Positions 54,243 through 63,389 of a DNA stretch of 64,000 nucleotides are shown here, one piece after another. The DNA lies in assembly GCA_032139905.1 (NCBI GenBank), contig JAQJDB010000003.1, positions 186,001-250,000 of the forward strand, in the 5' to 3' direction. The position numbers were made by a program, and so were the translations under genes. The notes beneath the pieces are model-generated. The model was not told the origin of the DNA and searched no databases. It was given only the letters and a program-made list of their open reading frames with translations. The stretch is from Nitrospira sp. MA-1. GTDB lineage: Bacteria > Nitrospirota > Nitrospiria > Nitrospirales > UBA8639. The first letter of the stretch is position 1, and each line of letters starts with the position of its first letter.

Positions 54243-54766
54243 TTACCATTGAAATCTCAAGGCCACCTCGCGAGTCCAAACTAGAGCAATCATAAAATCA
54301 TCGAAACTTCGAAAGAAATTCCCTCCATTCTAGTTGCTAGAATGAAATACAATCGCCCTCGAAATTTCTCGGCACACGTATCAATTTCCCTCTGAAGAAT
54401 TTCTGCAAGAAACCTGTCGAGGAATCTTGTCCGATTCATTTTAAAATTTTTCTCTTCTTGTATTTCAAACTACCCCTCAGCTTCCCAAGGCAATTTTTTT
54501 CTGTACTTCATTCCTTTTCTGATGTACGATTCTCAAGCTTTCACAAAGGAACACAATTCCAAACTTTGGATATTACCTGACTCCCCCACCAGGTTTATGC
54601 CATTCCCTCCCAACCAAGTACCCAACCCAATTGAGAAAGTCCGCCCAGTAGTTGCCAAAAATCATAAGGGCACATTCGCGCCACCTGTCCTGAATATTTT
54701 CCATCGGGTAAGGAATCAAAAACATTCGAAAGGGAAAGTACTCGTAAAATTGGTACCGGAACCCCT

Positions 54767-57235
54767 ATGAACCCGCCCGACAAGAAGACGCTGTCTGAAC
54801 GCGACATCTGCACCAAGTTCATCACGCCCGCCGTCGAGCAGGCGGGATGGGACGTCCTGGCCCAAGTCCGTGAAGAAGTCTCCTTCACGGACGGCCGAAT
54901 CATCGTCCGTGGCAAACTCGTCACCCGCGGCAAAGCCAAACGCGCCGACTACATTCTCTACTACAAGCCGAACATCCCCATCGCCCTGATCGAGGCAAAG
55001 GACAACAGTTACGCCGTTGGCGGCGGCATGCAACAAGCACTGGAGTACGCCAAGACCCTCGATATTCCATTCGTCTTCTCATCAAACGGTGACGCCTTCC
55101 TCTTCCATGACCGAACGGGGCAGAACGAGAAAACAGAGTCCGAACTCTCCCTCAACGCCTTCCCATCACCGGAAGCACTGTGGGAGAAATACCGCGCATG
55201 GAAAGGTCTGGCCCCGGCGCAGGAAGAAATCGTGCTTCAAAACTATTACGACGACGCGAGTGGCAAGGAGCCGCGCTACTATCAACGCATCGCCATCAAC
55301 CACACCATCGAAGCCATCGCCAAGGGCCAGGATCGGCTCCTCCTCGTCATGGCCACGGGTACCGGCAAGACCTACACGGCCTTTCAAATCATTTGGCGCT
55401 TGTGGAAGGCCAAGCGCAAGAAACGCATCCTCTACCTGGCGGACCGCAATGTCCTGATCGACCAAACCATGGTCAACGACTTTCGCCCCTTTGGAAAGAC
55501 CATGGCCAAACTCAGCACCGGATCCAAGACGATCGAGCGCGAGGATGGCAACGTGGTTGAGCTGACGACCGCTGTGGACAAAAAGCATCGACGCATCGAC
55601 ACCTCCTATGAAATCTACCTCGGTCTCTATCAGGCCATCACAGGCCCCGAGGAATCCCAAAAACTCTTCCGGGAACTCTCGCCCGACTTCTTTGACCTCA
55701 TCGTCATCGACGAATGTCATCGCGGCAGCGCGGCAGATGATTCCGCCTGGCGGGAGATTCTCGACTACTTCTCCAGCGCCACCCAGATCGGGATGACGGC
55801 CACGCCGAAGGAAACCGAATACGTCTCGAACATCCATTACTTCGGCCCACCCGTCTACACCTACTCATTAAGGGAAGGCATCCGCGATGGCTTCCTGGCT
55901 CCCTATAAGGTAGTCAAAGTCCATTTGGATGTAGACGTGGAAGGCTACCGCCCGATCAAAGGAGAGTCGGACAAGTATGGCAATGAGATCGAAGATCGGA
56001 TCTATAACCAGAAGGATTACGATCGAACCCTCGTCATCGACGAGCGCACCAAGCGCGTCGCCCACAAAGTGAGCCAATTCTTAAAAGAAGGCGGCGACCG
56101 CTTTCAAAAGACCATCATCTTCTGTGTGGACGTCGAGCATGCCGCCCGCATGCGCCAAGCCCTCATCAACGAAAACCAGGATATGATCCAGCAAAACAGC
56201 CGCTATGTCATGCGGATTACCGGCGATGATGCCGAAGGCTGCGCACAGATTGGCAACTTCATTGACCCGGAGGCCAAATACCCCGTCATCGTCACGACTT
56301 CACGACTGCTCTCCACCGGGGTCGATGCTCAGACGTGCCGCCTCATCGTCCTTGACCGGGAAGTCGGCTCCATGACTGAGTTCAAACAAATCGTCGGGCG
56401 CGGAACCCGCGTACATGCGGAAACCAACAAGTTCTATTTCACCCTCATCGATTTCCGCAAGGCCACCAACCATTTCGCCGATCCCGACTTCGACGGCGAA
56501 CCCGTGCAGATCTACGAACCTGGGGAGAACGACCCGGTGGCACCACCCGACGATGTCGCACCGCCAATTGATGAGGAAGAGCCCATTCCGCTACAGCCTA
56601 GCGACGAAGAAACGGTTATCCTGGACCCCGAAAAGCCGGACATCACGATCCCACCTGGCAGGAATCAACCGCGCAAATACTATATTCATGGTGAGAAAGT
56701 CAGTATTGTGGCTGAGCGAATCGAATATCTGGATGAATACGGCAAGCTCGTCACCGAAACCCTGCGCGACTATTCCAAGAAAACGCTACGAAATCACTAT
56801 GCCAGCCTCGATACGTTTCTCAAGCAGTGGAACCACACCGAACGCAAGCAGGCCATTATCGAGGAACTGGAAAACGAAGGGGTTTTCCTCGAACCATTGG
56901 CCGACGAAGTGGGAAAGGATCTCGATCCGTTCGACCTCATCTGCCACGTGGCGTTCGACCAGCCGCCGCTCACCAGACGCGAGCGCGTGGAGAATATCCG
57001 CAAACGCGATATCTTCAGCAAATACGGCGCGCAAGCCCGCGCGGTACTGGAAGCCCTGCTGCAAAAGTATCAGGACGAAGGCGTCACAAGCCTCGACGAT
57101 CCACGTATCTTAAAAATAGCACCGTTCGATACTATGGGCACTCCCATTGAATTACTCAAAACCTTTGGCGGACGGCCCGGCTTTGAAAAGGCCGTCCATG
57201 AACTGCAACATGCACTCTATGAGGGAGCAGCCTAA
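54767..57235 (+). CDS. hsdR: Type I restriction enzyme, HsdR (EcoEI-like)
   Basis: Endonuclease/translocase subunit of 822 residues. N-terminal PD-(D/E)xK nuclease domain (RADYILYY...ALIEAKD), ATP site ATGTGKTYTAFQ near residue 196, DECHRG near 315, TATP motif III, helicase motif region with SRLLSTGVDAQTCRLIVLDRE and QIVGRGTR. C-terminal EcoEI-type domain with DPFDLICHVAFDQPPLTRRERV. Forms the restriction complex with HsdM and HsdS downstream. Confidence 0.95.
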   Translation: MNPPDKKTLSERDICTKFITPAVEQAGWDVLAQVREEVSFTDGRIIVRGKLVTRGKAKRADYILYYKPNIPIALIEAKDNSYAVGGGMQQALEYAKTLDIPFVFSSNGDAFLFHDRTGQNEKTESELSLNAFPSPEALWEKYRAWKGLAPAQEEIVLQNYYDDASGKEPRYYQRIAINHTIEAIAKGQDRLLLVMATGTGKTYTAFQIIWRLWKAKRKKRILYLADRNVLIDQTMVNDFRPFGKTMAKLSTGSKTIEREDGNVVELTTAVDKKHRRIDTSYEIYLGLYQAITGPEESQKLFRELSPDFFDLIVIDECHRGSAADDSAWREILDYFSSATQIGMTATPKETEYVSNIHYFGPPVYTYSLREGIRDGFLAPYKVVKVHLDVDVEGYRPIKGESDKYGNEIEDRIYNQKDYDRTLVIDERTKRVAHKVSQFLKEGGDRFQKTIIFCVDVEHAARMRQALINENQDMIQQNSRYVMRITGDDAEGCAQIGNFIDPEAKYPVIVTTSRLLSTGVDAQTCRLIVLDREVGSMTEFKQIVGRGTRVHAETNKFYFTLIDFRKATNHFADPDFDGEPVQIYEPGENDPVAPPDDVAPPIDEEEPIPLQPSDEETVILDPEKPDITIPPGRNQPRKYYIHGEKVSIVAERIEYLDEYGKLVTETLRDYSKKTLRNHYASLDTFLKQWNHTERKQAIIEELENEGVFLEPLADEVGKDLDPFDLICHVAFDQPPLTRRERVENIRKRDIFSKYGAQARAVLEALLQKYQDEGVTSLDDPRILKIAPFDTMGTPIELLKTFGGRPGFEKAVHELQHALYEGAA

Positions 57236-57238
57236 CTT

Positions 57239-58693
57239 ATGTCCGTCCGGAATACCGTCAAATCCATTCAAGACATCATGCGCCAGGACAGCGGAGTCGA
57301 TGGCGATGCCCAACGCATCTCACAACTCTGCTGGATGTTCTTCCTCAAAATCATCGACGACCAGGATCAGGAACTGGAAATGATGCAGGAGGGCTACCGG
57401 TCGCCCATCCCGAAGAATTTCCAATGGCGCACCTGGGCCGCAAACCCCGAAGGCATCACCGGCGATGAACTCATGGCCTTCCTCAACGATGAACTCTTCC
57501 CCTCGCTCAAGGAACTCTCCGGCACGGCCAAGGACGGACGCCGCCGTGTCGTGCGGGATGTCTTCGAAGATGCCTACAACTACATGAAGTCCGGCCAGCT
57601 CATGCGCCAGGTCATCAACAAGATCGACGGCATCGATTTCAACAACCTCTCCGAACGCCAGCACTTCGGCGACATCTACGAGCAGATCTTGAATGACCTT
57701 CAAAGCGCGGGCAACGCGGGTGAATATTACACGCCTCGCGCCGTCACGGCCTTTATGGCCGATCGCATCGACCCGCACCCCGGCGAAATTCTCCTGGACC
57801 CCGCCTGCGGCACCGGCGGCTTTCTCACCTGCGCCCTCCGGCACATGCGCGACCGCTACGTCAAAACACCAAAGGAAGAGCAGAAAATGCAGCAGGCCCT
57901 GCGCGCCTGCGAGAAAAAACAGCTTCCGCACATGCTCTGCGTCACCAACATGCTCCTGCACGGCATCGACGACCCTTCCTTCGTCCGCCACGACAACACC
58001 CTGGCCCGGCCATATATCAGTTACGGCCAGTCCGACCGCGTAGACATCGTCCTCACCAATCCGCCCTTCGGCGGCAAAGAAGAAGACGGCATTGAAAGCA
58101 ACTTCCCCAAACATTTTCAAACCCGCGAAACAGCGGACCTCTTCCTGGCCCTCATCGTGCGCCTGCTCAGATCCGGCGGCCGCGCCGCCGTCGTCCTGCC
58201 CGACGGCTCGCTCTTCGGCGAAGGCGTCAAAACGCGCCTCAAAGAACATCTCATGGAGGAATGCAACCTCCACACAATTGTCCGTCTCCCCAACAGCGTC
58301 TTTAAACCCTACGCCGGTATTGGCACGAATCTTTTGTTCTTCGAGAAGGGCGAGCCAACCAAGGATATCTGGTTCTACGAACACCGTATTCCCGATGGAC
58401 AAAAAGCCTACTCGATGACCAGACCCATCCGTTTCGAGCATCTGAAACCCTGCATCGACTGGTGGGGCGGTGCGAAACGCAAAGGACGGAAGGAAACCGA
58501 AGTCGCCTGGAAGGTGACGGCCGATGAAGTCAAAGCCCGTGGCTACAACCTGGACTTCAAAAATCCCCACACCGTTGCCGACGACCACGGCGATCCCGAG
58601 GAACTGCTGCAAAAACTCGACGCAGCCGAAAAGGATACCGCTAATTTGCGTGATCAGCTCAAGGCCATTCTTGAGAAGGCCATGCTGCGATGA
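57239..58693 (+). CDS. hsdM: Type I DNA methyltransferase, HsdM
   Basis: Adenine methyltransferase subunit, 484 residues, starting 4 nt after the hsdR stop codon. SAM motif I LDPACGTGGFL near residue 187, motif IV NPPF near 274, N-terminal helical HsdM domain and the GEYYTPRAV segment. Overlaps hsdS by 4 nt (ATGA). Confidence 0.95.
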   Translation: MSVRNTVKSIQDIMRQDSGVDGDAQRISQLCWMFFLKIIDDQDQELEMMQEGYRSPIPKNFQWRTWAANPEGITGDELMAFLNDELFPSLKELSGTAKDGRRRVVRDVFEDAYNYMKSGQLMRQVINKIDGIDFNNLSERQHFGDIYEQILNDLQSAGNAGEYYTPRAVTAFMADRIDPHPGEILLDPACGTGGFLTCALRHMRDRYVKTPKEEQKMQQALRACEKKQLPHMLCVTNMLLHGIDDPSFVRHDNTLARPYISYGQSDRVDIVLTNPPFGGKEEDGIESNFPKHFQTRETADLFLALIVRLLRSGGRAAVVLPDGSLFGEGVKTRLKEHLMEECNLHTIVRLPNSVFKPYAGIGTNLLFFEKGEPTKDIWFYEHRIPDGQKAYSMTRPIRFEHLKPCIDWWGGAKRKGRKETEVAWKVTADEVKARGYNLDFKNPHTVADDHGDPEELLQKLDAAEKDTANLRDQLKAILEKAMLR

Positions 58694-60408
58694 ACCCGGC
58701 CCAACTTCTCAGTCACTTTGACCGGATCGGTGAGGCACCAGACGCCATCCCACGCCTACGCAGCTTTATCTTCGACCTTGCCGTGCGCGGAAAGCTGGTC
58801 GAGCAGGATCCCAGAGACGAACCCGCATCCGAACTGCTGAAACGAATTCAGGCGGAGAAGGACCGGTTATTGAAGGAAGGGAAGATCAGAAAACCAGAGC
58901 CACCACTTCAGATTGATGACGAGGAACTACCATTTAAGGTACCAACAGATTGGTGCTGGGCGCGCCTGACAACAATTAGCCGAAAAATTCATTACGGCTA
59001 CACTGCTTCAGCAAATAAATTGCTCAAAGATGTGCGTCTCCTGCGAATCACGGACATCCAAAACAACTCGGTTGATTGGGCATCAGTGCCGGGATGCGAG
59101 ATTTCCGACCATGACATAGGCCAATACAAGCTCGAACAAGGCGACATCCTAATCGCACGAACAGGCGGGACAATTGGGAAAACCTTCCTCGTTAGACATG
59201 CCCCGGTAACAGCAGTCTTTGCGTCCTATCTAATCCGTGTCCAAGGGACGACAGAACTCTATGATCAATACTTAAAGCTATTTCTCGAATCCCCCGCCTA
59301 TTGGAAGCAGCTTCAGGACGGAGCGCGAGGCGCTGGCCAACCAAACGTCAACGGCCAGACCCTTGGACGTATGGTCGTGACGATCCCACCCCTCGCAGAA
59401 CAACACCGGATCGTTGCCAAGGTGGATGAACTGATGGCCCTGTGTGATCGATTGGAGACGGCGCAGACGGAGCGGGAGAGCCGCCGGGATCGGCTAGTGG
59501 CGTCGTCTCTGCATCATTTGAATAATGGCGCGGATGCCGACGCATTCCTGGAACACGCCCGCTTCTACTTCAACCACCTCCCGCGCCTAACCACCCGCCC
59601 CGACCATATCAAACAACTCCGCCAAACCATCCTCAACCTCGCCGTCCGCGGCAAATTAGTGGAGCAAGACCCCACCGACGAGCCCGCCTCCGAACTGCTC
59701 AAGCAGATTCAGGCGGAGAAGGCGCGGTTGCTGGCGGATGGCCATATGCGCCGTCAAACAGATGTCATTCAAGTCGAGGAGACTGAATTTCCTTTCGAGA
59801 TTCCGGCAACCTGGTGTTGGGTGCATTTGATCGACGTGGTAAATAAACTTACAGACGGTACGCACCATTCGCCCCCGAACTTAGCGAATGGACCCTTCAA
59901 ATACATTACCGCCAAAAACATAAAGCCTGAAGGTGTAGCACTCGAAAACCTCACCTACGTAACAACCAAAGTTCACAATGAGATCTATGCCCGGTGTAAC
60001 CCCGAAAAGGGTGACATCCTTTACATCAAGGACGGAGCTACGACTGGCATCGTCACAATCAATGATCTTGATGAACCATTCAGTATGCTATCCAGCGTTG
60101 CTTTGCTGAAACTATCAGCACTAATTTATAACCGGCTAGTAGTTGTATTTTTACAGTCCCCATTTTTCTATAATCAAATGCGGGGCTTGATGAAGGGCGC
60201 TGCAATCACCCGAGTCACCCTAAAACGAATGGGGCCAGCGCTTATTCCCCTTCCACCCCTCGCCGAACAACACCGCATCGTCGCCAAAGTGGATGAACTG
60301 CTGGCCCTCTGCGACCAACTGGAAACCCAACTCACCACCACCCAATCCGAAACCCAAGAACTCATGGAAGCCATCCTCCATGACACCATTTGCAGCAGTA
60401 GGCCTTGA
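58690..60408 (+). CDS. hsdS: Type I specificity subunit, HsdS
   Basis: A 572-residue DNA-recognition subunit built as two target-recognition domains, each followed by the conserved helix PPLAEQHRIVAKVDELxALCDxLE (near residues 235 and 530). The first repeat segment GKLVEQDPRDEPASELLKRI and second GKLVEQDPTDEPASELLKQI are nearly identical, showing the internal duplication. The recognition sequence cannot be read from this. Confidence 0.95.
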   Translation: MNPAQLLSHFDRIGEAPDAIPRLRSFIFDLAVRGKLVEQDPRDEPASELLKRIQAEKDRLLKEGKIRKPEPPLQIDDEELPFKVPTDWCWARLTTISRKIHYGYTASANKLLKDVRLLRITDIQNNSVDWASVPGCEISDHDIGQYKLEQGDILIARTGGTIGKTFLVRHAPVTAVFASYLIRVQGTTELYDQYLKLFLESPAYWKQLQDGARGAGQPNVNGQTLGRMVVTIPPLAEQHRIVAKVDELMALCDRLETAQTERESRRDRLVASSLHHLNNGADADAFLEHARFYFNHLPRLTTRPDHIKQLRQTILNLAVRGKLVEQDPTDEPASELLKQIQAEKARLLADGHMRRQTDVIQVEETEFPFEIPATWCWVHLIDVVNKLTDGTHHSPPNLANGPFKYITAKNIKPEGVALENLTYVTTKVHNEIYARCNPEKGDILYIKDGATTGIVTINDLDEPFSMLSSVALLKLSALIYNRLVVVFLQSPFFYNQMRGLMKGAAITRVTLKRMGPALIPLPPLAEQHRIVAKVDELLALCDQLETQLTTTQSETQELMEAILHDTICSSRP

Positions 60409-60542
60409 AAGGATTTCCGCCAATGGGTTTAAAAAATAGCAAGAAGGAATTAATTCGGCCCCAAAAGAAACATGAACTGACACCAGCTTCCACATGAAGT
60501 AATGTTTAAATTTTTTCTGTACTTTTTTATGGGTTGGTTAGT

Positions 60543-60665
60543 ATGGCCGAAGAAGTATTGAATCAAGAATTACGCCATTCACCCCTACTCAAGCGGATGT
60601 GCCAAGCTAGAAGACTGGTCAAAAAACTGGCCCAAAATGTTCACAAGGCCAGACCCCAATCATAA
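60543..60665 (+). CDS. Possible 40-residue small protein
   Basis: ATG at 60543, stop 60663-60665. Product begins MAEEVLNQELRHSPLLKRM and is basic towards the C-terminus. The ribosome site is weak. It lies 27 nt upstream of the AT-rich gene 60693-62135 and could be coupled with it, or be chance. Confidence 0.3.
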   Translation: MAEEVLNQELRHSPLLKRMCQARRLVKKLAQNVHKARPQS

Positions 60666-60692
60666 CCACTAGGCTAAGGAAACAATTCAAAG

Positions 60693-62135
60693 ATGAGCAA
60701 GACATTGCTGGAACCAATTAAGGTTGAGGTAAGCACATTGGAACAAGTCCGCTCCAAGTGCACCGAACGTTTGCAAACACTTGAAAGTGCAAATGGAGAC
60801 AAGTTCGATTTCTCGAAAGTTATTCCTGGGATTGACCAAAGCATAGGTGATATAGACGCCAGGGTTTTAGGATTAATCGGTTTGGCAACAGGCTTGAACG
60901 GGGATGTTGAATTGGACCTTGTTCCAAATAAATTTGCCACAGAATTTCACTCCAATTTGTCCCAAGTAACTCAGCAATATCAAGCTCTTAACAACAGCTT
61001 TGATGAACTTAAAAAGCAAGGTGGGGTGGGAACTCTTGATCCGATTGGATTCACTGTTCAAAACGAAAACGCCCAAATAAACATTCCCATCCACAAAATT
61101 TTCAAGCAAATTCAAAACACGGTTGAAAACGCATTGGTCTTCTATTACCCATTGGCCAACATCATTAATGGGCCGCAATTTAGTGACTTTTCGTATGCAT
61201 TTAGTGAATTTTCCAAACAGCTTGCTAATATTCAGCGAATGCAAGCCAATTTATCACAAGTTGTTATAGACGGGGAGAAGGCTAAAAAGCATATTGAATC
61301 ACTTCAGAAACAAGCAGATGTCTTGAAAGAAGAATTAGATCGGCTAAAGATAGAGGGAGAGAAAGACCGCAAAACCATAGCGGAATATACCGAGGAAAGC
61401 ACTCAAAAAGTAACTGCAATTCGTACAACAAATGAACAGGCAGAGATACTAAAGACAGGTGTCCTGGCCTATCAAGCTAATTTCGAAAGTTTCAAAAAAG
61501 AGTTGCTGGAACGAGAAACAACATTCAAAACAGGGAAGGAGCAACAGGAAAACCTTATTAAGGAACTTGGGAATATTAAAGATGATATAAAAACGCTTAC
61601 AGAACAGGCCGAGGGTATGCTTACCGGTGCCACCGTCGCAGGGTTAGCTGGGTCCTTTGGTGATATAAGAGATAAGCTTGAAAAGGAATTGAAAGGAGCA
61701 AGGTGGATATTTTACTTTGCTGTTTTCTTGCTTTTTTTATCAGTACTCCCCCTTTTGGCTTATGTTTTACCTGGAATTTCATGGGTGTCAGGAAAAGAAC
61801 CAGACGTGAGCACAACTGAATTTTTTGGACAAATTATTGTTCGTGCTTTGCTTCTCCTTCCTGCAGGATGGTTCGCAAAATTTGCTGCTGTTCGGCATGC
61901 GGCATTATTTCGCTTGAAGGAGAATTACGCGTATAAATATTCCGTAGCCTCTTCCGTAGATGGATTCAAAAAGCAGGCAGAGCCTTTCAAGGATGCAATT
62001 GCTGCGGCAACGTTTTTTGAATTGACATTCAATCCAGCCGATCGAATGGAAGGGAAAGGGAATGAAGAAAGGCATCCAAACCCAGCTATGGAGTGGGTTA
62101 TGAAGAAACTTGGGGCCACATATGACGGGAAATAG
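60693..62135 (+). CDS. Coiled-coil membrane protein of unknown function
   Basis: A 480-residue protein. N-terminal about 190 residues without recognised domain, coiled coil about residues 190-310 (EKAKKHIESLQKQADVLKEE and similar heptads), GATVAGLAGSFGDIRDKLEKEL, then two membrane helices (about 337-360 and 381-403), and a cytoplasmic helical tail (KENYAYKYSVASSVDGFKKQ). The composition is AT-rich compared with the hsd genes, a sign of separate origin. AAGGAA precedes the ATG by 11 nt. Position immediately after a type I restriction system and this helix-to-membrane layout resemble membrane effectors of anti-phage defence; that is inference. Confidence 0.6.
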   Translation: MSKTLLEPIKVEVSTLEQVRSKCTERLQTLESANGDKFDFSKVIPGIDQSIGDIDARVLGLIGLATGLNGDVELDLVPNKFATEFHSNLSQVTQQYQALNNSFDELKKQGGVGTLDPIGFTVQNENAQINIPIHKIFKQIQNTVENALVFYYPLANIINGPQFSDFSYAFSEFSKQLANIQRMQANLSQVVIDGEKAKKHIESLQKQADVLKEELDRLKIEGEKDRKTIAEYTEESTQKVTAIRTTNEQAEILKTGVLAYQANFESFKKELLERETTFKTGKEQQENLIKELGNIKDDIKTLTEQAEGMLTGATVAGLAGSFGDIRDKLEKELKGARWIFYFAVFLLFLSVLPLLAYVLPGISWVSGKEPDVSTTEFFGQIIVRALLLLPAGWFAKFAAVRHAALFRLKENYAYKYSVASSVDGFKKQAEPFKDAIAAATFFELTFNPADRMEGKGNEERHPNPAMEWVMKKLGATYDGK

Positions 62136-62903
62136 TTTAATGAATTATCTAGAAAATCGTAGGCAAAAAATTAGATACGTTGTGAGGGGTCAGGTCTTCA
62201 TTCACACAACACTCCCACCTTGCCCCCAAATCTCCCTCCCTCGCCGTTATTGACCGAGATCATGTTGGAGTTGGAGAGACTTCTTCTTTTCGATTTCATC
62301 TGGTCGCCTCATCCTGCCTCGCAGATTATCCTGCCTTTGGCGTGGCCGGGGAGCGCAGCCAACTTCGGAGATTCGGCGAGGACGGTTTAAGCCCTTCAGC
62401 TTCGCTCAGGACAGGCTCCGCGAGTTCCGCTTCGGAACAAACCCCTACAAGGGCGAGGAAGTTTCTGCCTTTTTATTGGGTTGGTGGTCGGGTCCTGCCT
62501 TCATACGTTACACTGCTTCTGGCCTGGGCTGGTCCTGCTCAACGGGAAAGGCCACACGCACACGCGAAGGAACATAATGGGAATGTTGAAAAAAGCCACC
62601 AGTGGCGTTCCCTGCCTTCGCCGGAGCGGCTTCGCGCAGGCAGGTCGCCGTTTTGTCGTACTTACGTACTGAGGGTACGCTCCGGGCGCCAAAATGGCTG
62701 TGGCCTTGCTGGATGACGTTTTTGAACATTCCCGCCAGCTGCTGATGCTTAAATTTTTCTCGTGCATATTTTGGTGATTTTTGAGATTTATTCAACAAGG
62801 CCATAATGACCGGTGCTTCGATCACGTTCGCTGATAAAAAAATTCTAATCCAACTCTCACCAACCCGTGGTGCAGAGCACCATGAAGTCACGGGAACACA
62901 GAC
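62136..62903. other. Intergenic stretch with a family-2 repeat
   Basis: About 770 nt. It contains a family-1-like apex fragment with GCGAGTT at about 62365-62440 and family-2 copy C. No gene is supported. Confidence 0.45.
62579..62733 (+). repeat. Family-2 inverted-repeat element, copy C
   Basis: About 155 nt with ends GGGAATGTT (62579-62587) and AACATTCCC (62725-62733), 9-bp perfect and extended by AAAAA/TTTTT. The internal part shows GTACTTACGTAC and GTACGCTCC, shared with copies A and B, and is longer because of a GC-rich insertion. Confidence 0.7.
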
Positions 62904-63389
62904 ATGAACAATAATTATTGCCTGCGTCGAATTCGCTACATCCTGGATTTCAGTGATTCCAAAATGATTGATGTCTTTGCTCAGGCCAACCGGACCGTGA
63001 CGCGAACAGAGGTGAGTGCATGGTTAAAAAAAGATGATAATCCGGATTTTGTCGAATGTCCTGACATCATGTTCGCCACGTTTCTCAATGGGTTGATTAA
63101 CGATAGGCGCGGCAAGAAAGATGGCGCGCAGGCTGAACCGGAACAACGGCTCAATAATAATATTATTTTCGTCAAACTGAAGATCGCTTTCAATTTACAA
63201 GCCGATGCCATATTGTCGATATTGGCTTTGGCTGATTTTCGTATAAGCAAACATGAGCTGAGTGCATTTTTTCGCAGACCTGATCATAAACACTATCGCA
63301 AATGCCAGGACCAAATTTTGCGGAATTTCTTGAATGGCCTTCAACTGCAGTATCGTCACAAGATGGAACCCGACGAAATTTTTCAATAG
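62904..63389 (+). CDS. DUF1456 (YehS-like) protein
   Basis: A 161-residue protein of the DUF1456 family: two tandem copies of an about 70-residue helical unit (CLRRIRYILDFSDSKMIDVF and IIFVKLKIAFNLQADAILSI), each ending in a helix with NFLNGL or TFLNGL. Function in bacteria is unknown. Monocistronic, after repeat-rich DNA. Confidence 0.9.
   Translation: MNNNYCLRRIRYILDFSDSKMIDVFAQANRTVTRTEVSAWLKKDDNPDFVECPDIMFATFLNGLINDRRGKKDGAQAEPEQRLNNNIIFVKLKIAFNLQADAILSILALADFRISKHELSAFFRRPDHKHYRKCQDQILRNFLNGLQLQYRHKMEPDEIFQ

Larger units (their letters stand above)
53565..54766. other. Non-coding stretch upstream of hsdR
   Basis: About 1.2 kb. The first 680 nt are repeats R8 and R9. From about 54290 to 54766 it is AT-rich with no supported gene and should hold the hsd promoter. 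Confidence 0.5.

Noticed and set aside
48664-54766. Insertion sequence with transposase
   Set aside because: No frame in the repeat region encodes a transposase or recombinase; the elements are non-coding.
55166-55837. Minus-strand frame of 223 codons inside hsdR
   Set aside because: Shadow of hsdR with no domain or start signal.
57320-58612. Long open frame of 430 codons on the minus strand inside hsdM
   Set aside because: It lies fully opposite hsdM, which has all methyltransferase motifs; the antisense product has no recognisable domain and no ribosome site. It arises from GC-biased codon use.
62342-62716. Plus-strand frame overlapping family-2 copy C
   Set aside because: It runs through the inverted repeat and the GCGAGTT fragment; composition is that of the repeat and not of a protein.
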